Source: Serilophus lunatus (lineage: Eukaryota; Chordata; Aves; Passeriformes; Eurylaimidae). Taken from it: 64,000 nt of DNA. This document shows, one piece after another, positions 62,601 to 64,000 of the stretch. Numbering within the stretch: position 1 is the first letter of the stretch; each line of letters opens with the position of its first letter. A program made the translations under genes and the position numbers. The stretch lies in the NCBI GenBank assembly GCA_013399895.1, contig VXBA01000883.1, positions 680,880-744,879 on the forward strand. The letters run 5' to 3'. Below the pieces are notes generated by a model. That model made no database searches. It was given only the letters and a program-made list of their open reading frames with translations, and was not told where the DNA came from.

Positions 62601-64000
62601 AAGTCCCAAAGCATCTCAGAGCTCTTCCCTGAGTATTTATGTGATTTTCACTTTGCCACCTCTCAAGTGGAACATAACATTCCCTTAATAGCACACAGCA
62701 ATACGCAGCACAGAAAGTGAGGAACCATATCCAAAGATGGGGCTGAGAATGAGAAGGGATTTAAACCCAGAAAAAGGGTAGTGCTTCAACAAAAAGCTTG
62801 ATCTACAATTTCAATTTATTTTCCCTGCTTACCTGAAACAATATTATGAAAATTTGCTGGTTTTCTGCATATCACAGAGCAGAGAACTTCAACCACAAAG
62901 TTTTACACCAGGGGAGTGTCAGGTGCTGAAGTGCAGAGTCTCCATGTTCACACCTTGATACCACAACATCCTTCTGCAGTGCCAAAGTGCACCCACTTCT
63001 GGGTCAAACAGAAGGAAAAAAAGCTATTTACAGTCTAGTTTGCTGAAAATGATCCCATAGTATATAATTTCCCAACAGCTTTGTTTTTATTTATAGAGGG
63101 GCAGATCAGGATTATTATTGAAAATGGTTGGAGCCTTGGACTCAGGAAATCTGTAAGCCACTGCTTTGAGAGTGTGTGCCAGAGAAGAGCTGCTCTCTAC
63201 TTACCTCACTGCTGGAGATAGCTGTCAGCCTTCTTGGCCCTATTCCTGCAGGCTTTGTAGTGGGAATTTAGGGAAACCCTAAGTCAGAAACATCCAGACC
63301 ACTATGATGCTGTTAATGAATCCATTAGTTTCTTCAATCCCTTTATTTTGTTTCTCTTGTATTTACAATGAGATTCCCCACTGTTTCAGTCTCCTTGGAA
63401 TGCTCAGGTGCATTTTTTCTCAGGTACAAGCATTCACTGCCCCAAGGGCTGCAGTAGCTCCACAGTGGGTGACAGTCTCATGGTGGCACTGCAGGGACAG
63501 ACAGACAGACAGGCAGAGTGGGTGCTCCTGATCTGCTTGTGACAGGCTCACTGTCCCAGCTTCTGTCCTCTGTGGATGCCATGGAAACCCAAATCTGCCT
63601 TTGTGTATTGTGTACAGGAGAAGGATAATGGAGGGATCAGATAAGGTGAGAGAGAACATCTGGAGGGAACAACTGGACAGATCCAACTGCTCTGCAGCTG
63701 CTGGTCTTGCATGGAGTTCACGCCATTGTTCCCAAATCTATTTGATAAAGATAATGTGAGTTCAAAGCTGGTTCAAAAGCAGTGCAGAACCAGTCTCTGC
63801 TGTCAGTGGCTACACCTAAGGGGCCATTTACTGTAAACTGTGTGACTTACACCATGTAAAGCAAAGACATAGCATTTCCAAGAGCAGAGGCCCTGGCAAG
63901 GGGTGTCCACTATCACATCTAGACCTGACCCTTCTGCCTATGTCTGAGACTCAGCAGGGAACACTTCCAGCCTCTCTGCCATCCATTCCCTTCCCCCCCC
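59675..64000. other. Intergenic sequence to the right edge, no gene supported
   Basis: Partly GC-rich to about 60.1 kb, then AT-rich unique sequence. Short open frames (up to about 109 codons) have no recognisable products. A short GACA run lies near 63498-63511, and the window ends in a C homopolymer. No RNA gene or transposon was recognised. Confidence 0.5.

Overview
This is a vertebrate nuclear genomic window, most likely from a bird, centred on the 5' end of one recognisable gene: USP7 (ubiquitin-specific protease 7, HAUSP) on the minus strand. Coding exon 1 (30512-30596) and exon 2 (1707-1811) are both present. They join in phase across canonical splice sites and give the familiar USP7 N-terminus: a Gln-rich start, then EQQLSEPEDMEMEA, then [20 protein letters not shown]. 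Exon 2 residues AMADGHNNTEED agree with my memory of the chicken protein rather than mammalian ALSDGHNTAEED. I also see no mammalian SINE or LINE. A finer taxonomic call (for example passerine) cannot be supported.

Layout, left to right. 1-1706 is the 5' part of USP7 intron 2; exon 3 lies beyond the left edge. Exon 2 follows, then intron 1 (1812-30511, about 28.7 kb), mostly AT-rich unique sequence with a few homopolymer runs and two GC-rich patches. A CpG island (about 29880-31560) covers the start of intron 1, coding exon 1, the 5' UTR and the promoter. It is broken by a 334-base assembly gap (30984-31317) that probably removes the transcription start. Just upstream, on the same strand, is a consensus splice donor at the end of a 142-base open stretch, with the phase needed to join exon 2. 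It is a candidate alternative first exon.

From about 31.9 kb to the right edge I find no gene I can support. By known vertebrate synteny this should be the spacer upstream of USP7 (in human, towards C16orf72/HAPSTR1). It holds a long (CTTT)n tract, CTCTC and CCTTT microsatellites, a GGGGACAGCA minisatellite, poly-A/T runs and further assembly Ns. Several low-repeat blocks, mainly at 44.7-45.9 kb and 55.1-59.1 kb, have dense homeodomain, POU, SOX and CRE-like words and look like conserved noncoding elements or enhancers; this is inference from texture only.

No RNA gene, CRISPR array, intact transposon or prokaryote-type operon was found. Nearly all open reading frames here are chance or repeat-driven. 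The points most worth checking are the candidate alternative USP7 first exon, the missing promoter sequence, the assembly-made duplications at the Ns, and the enhancer-like blocks.
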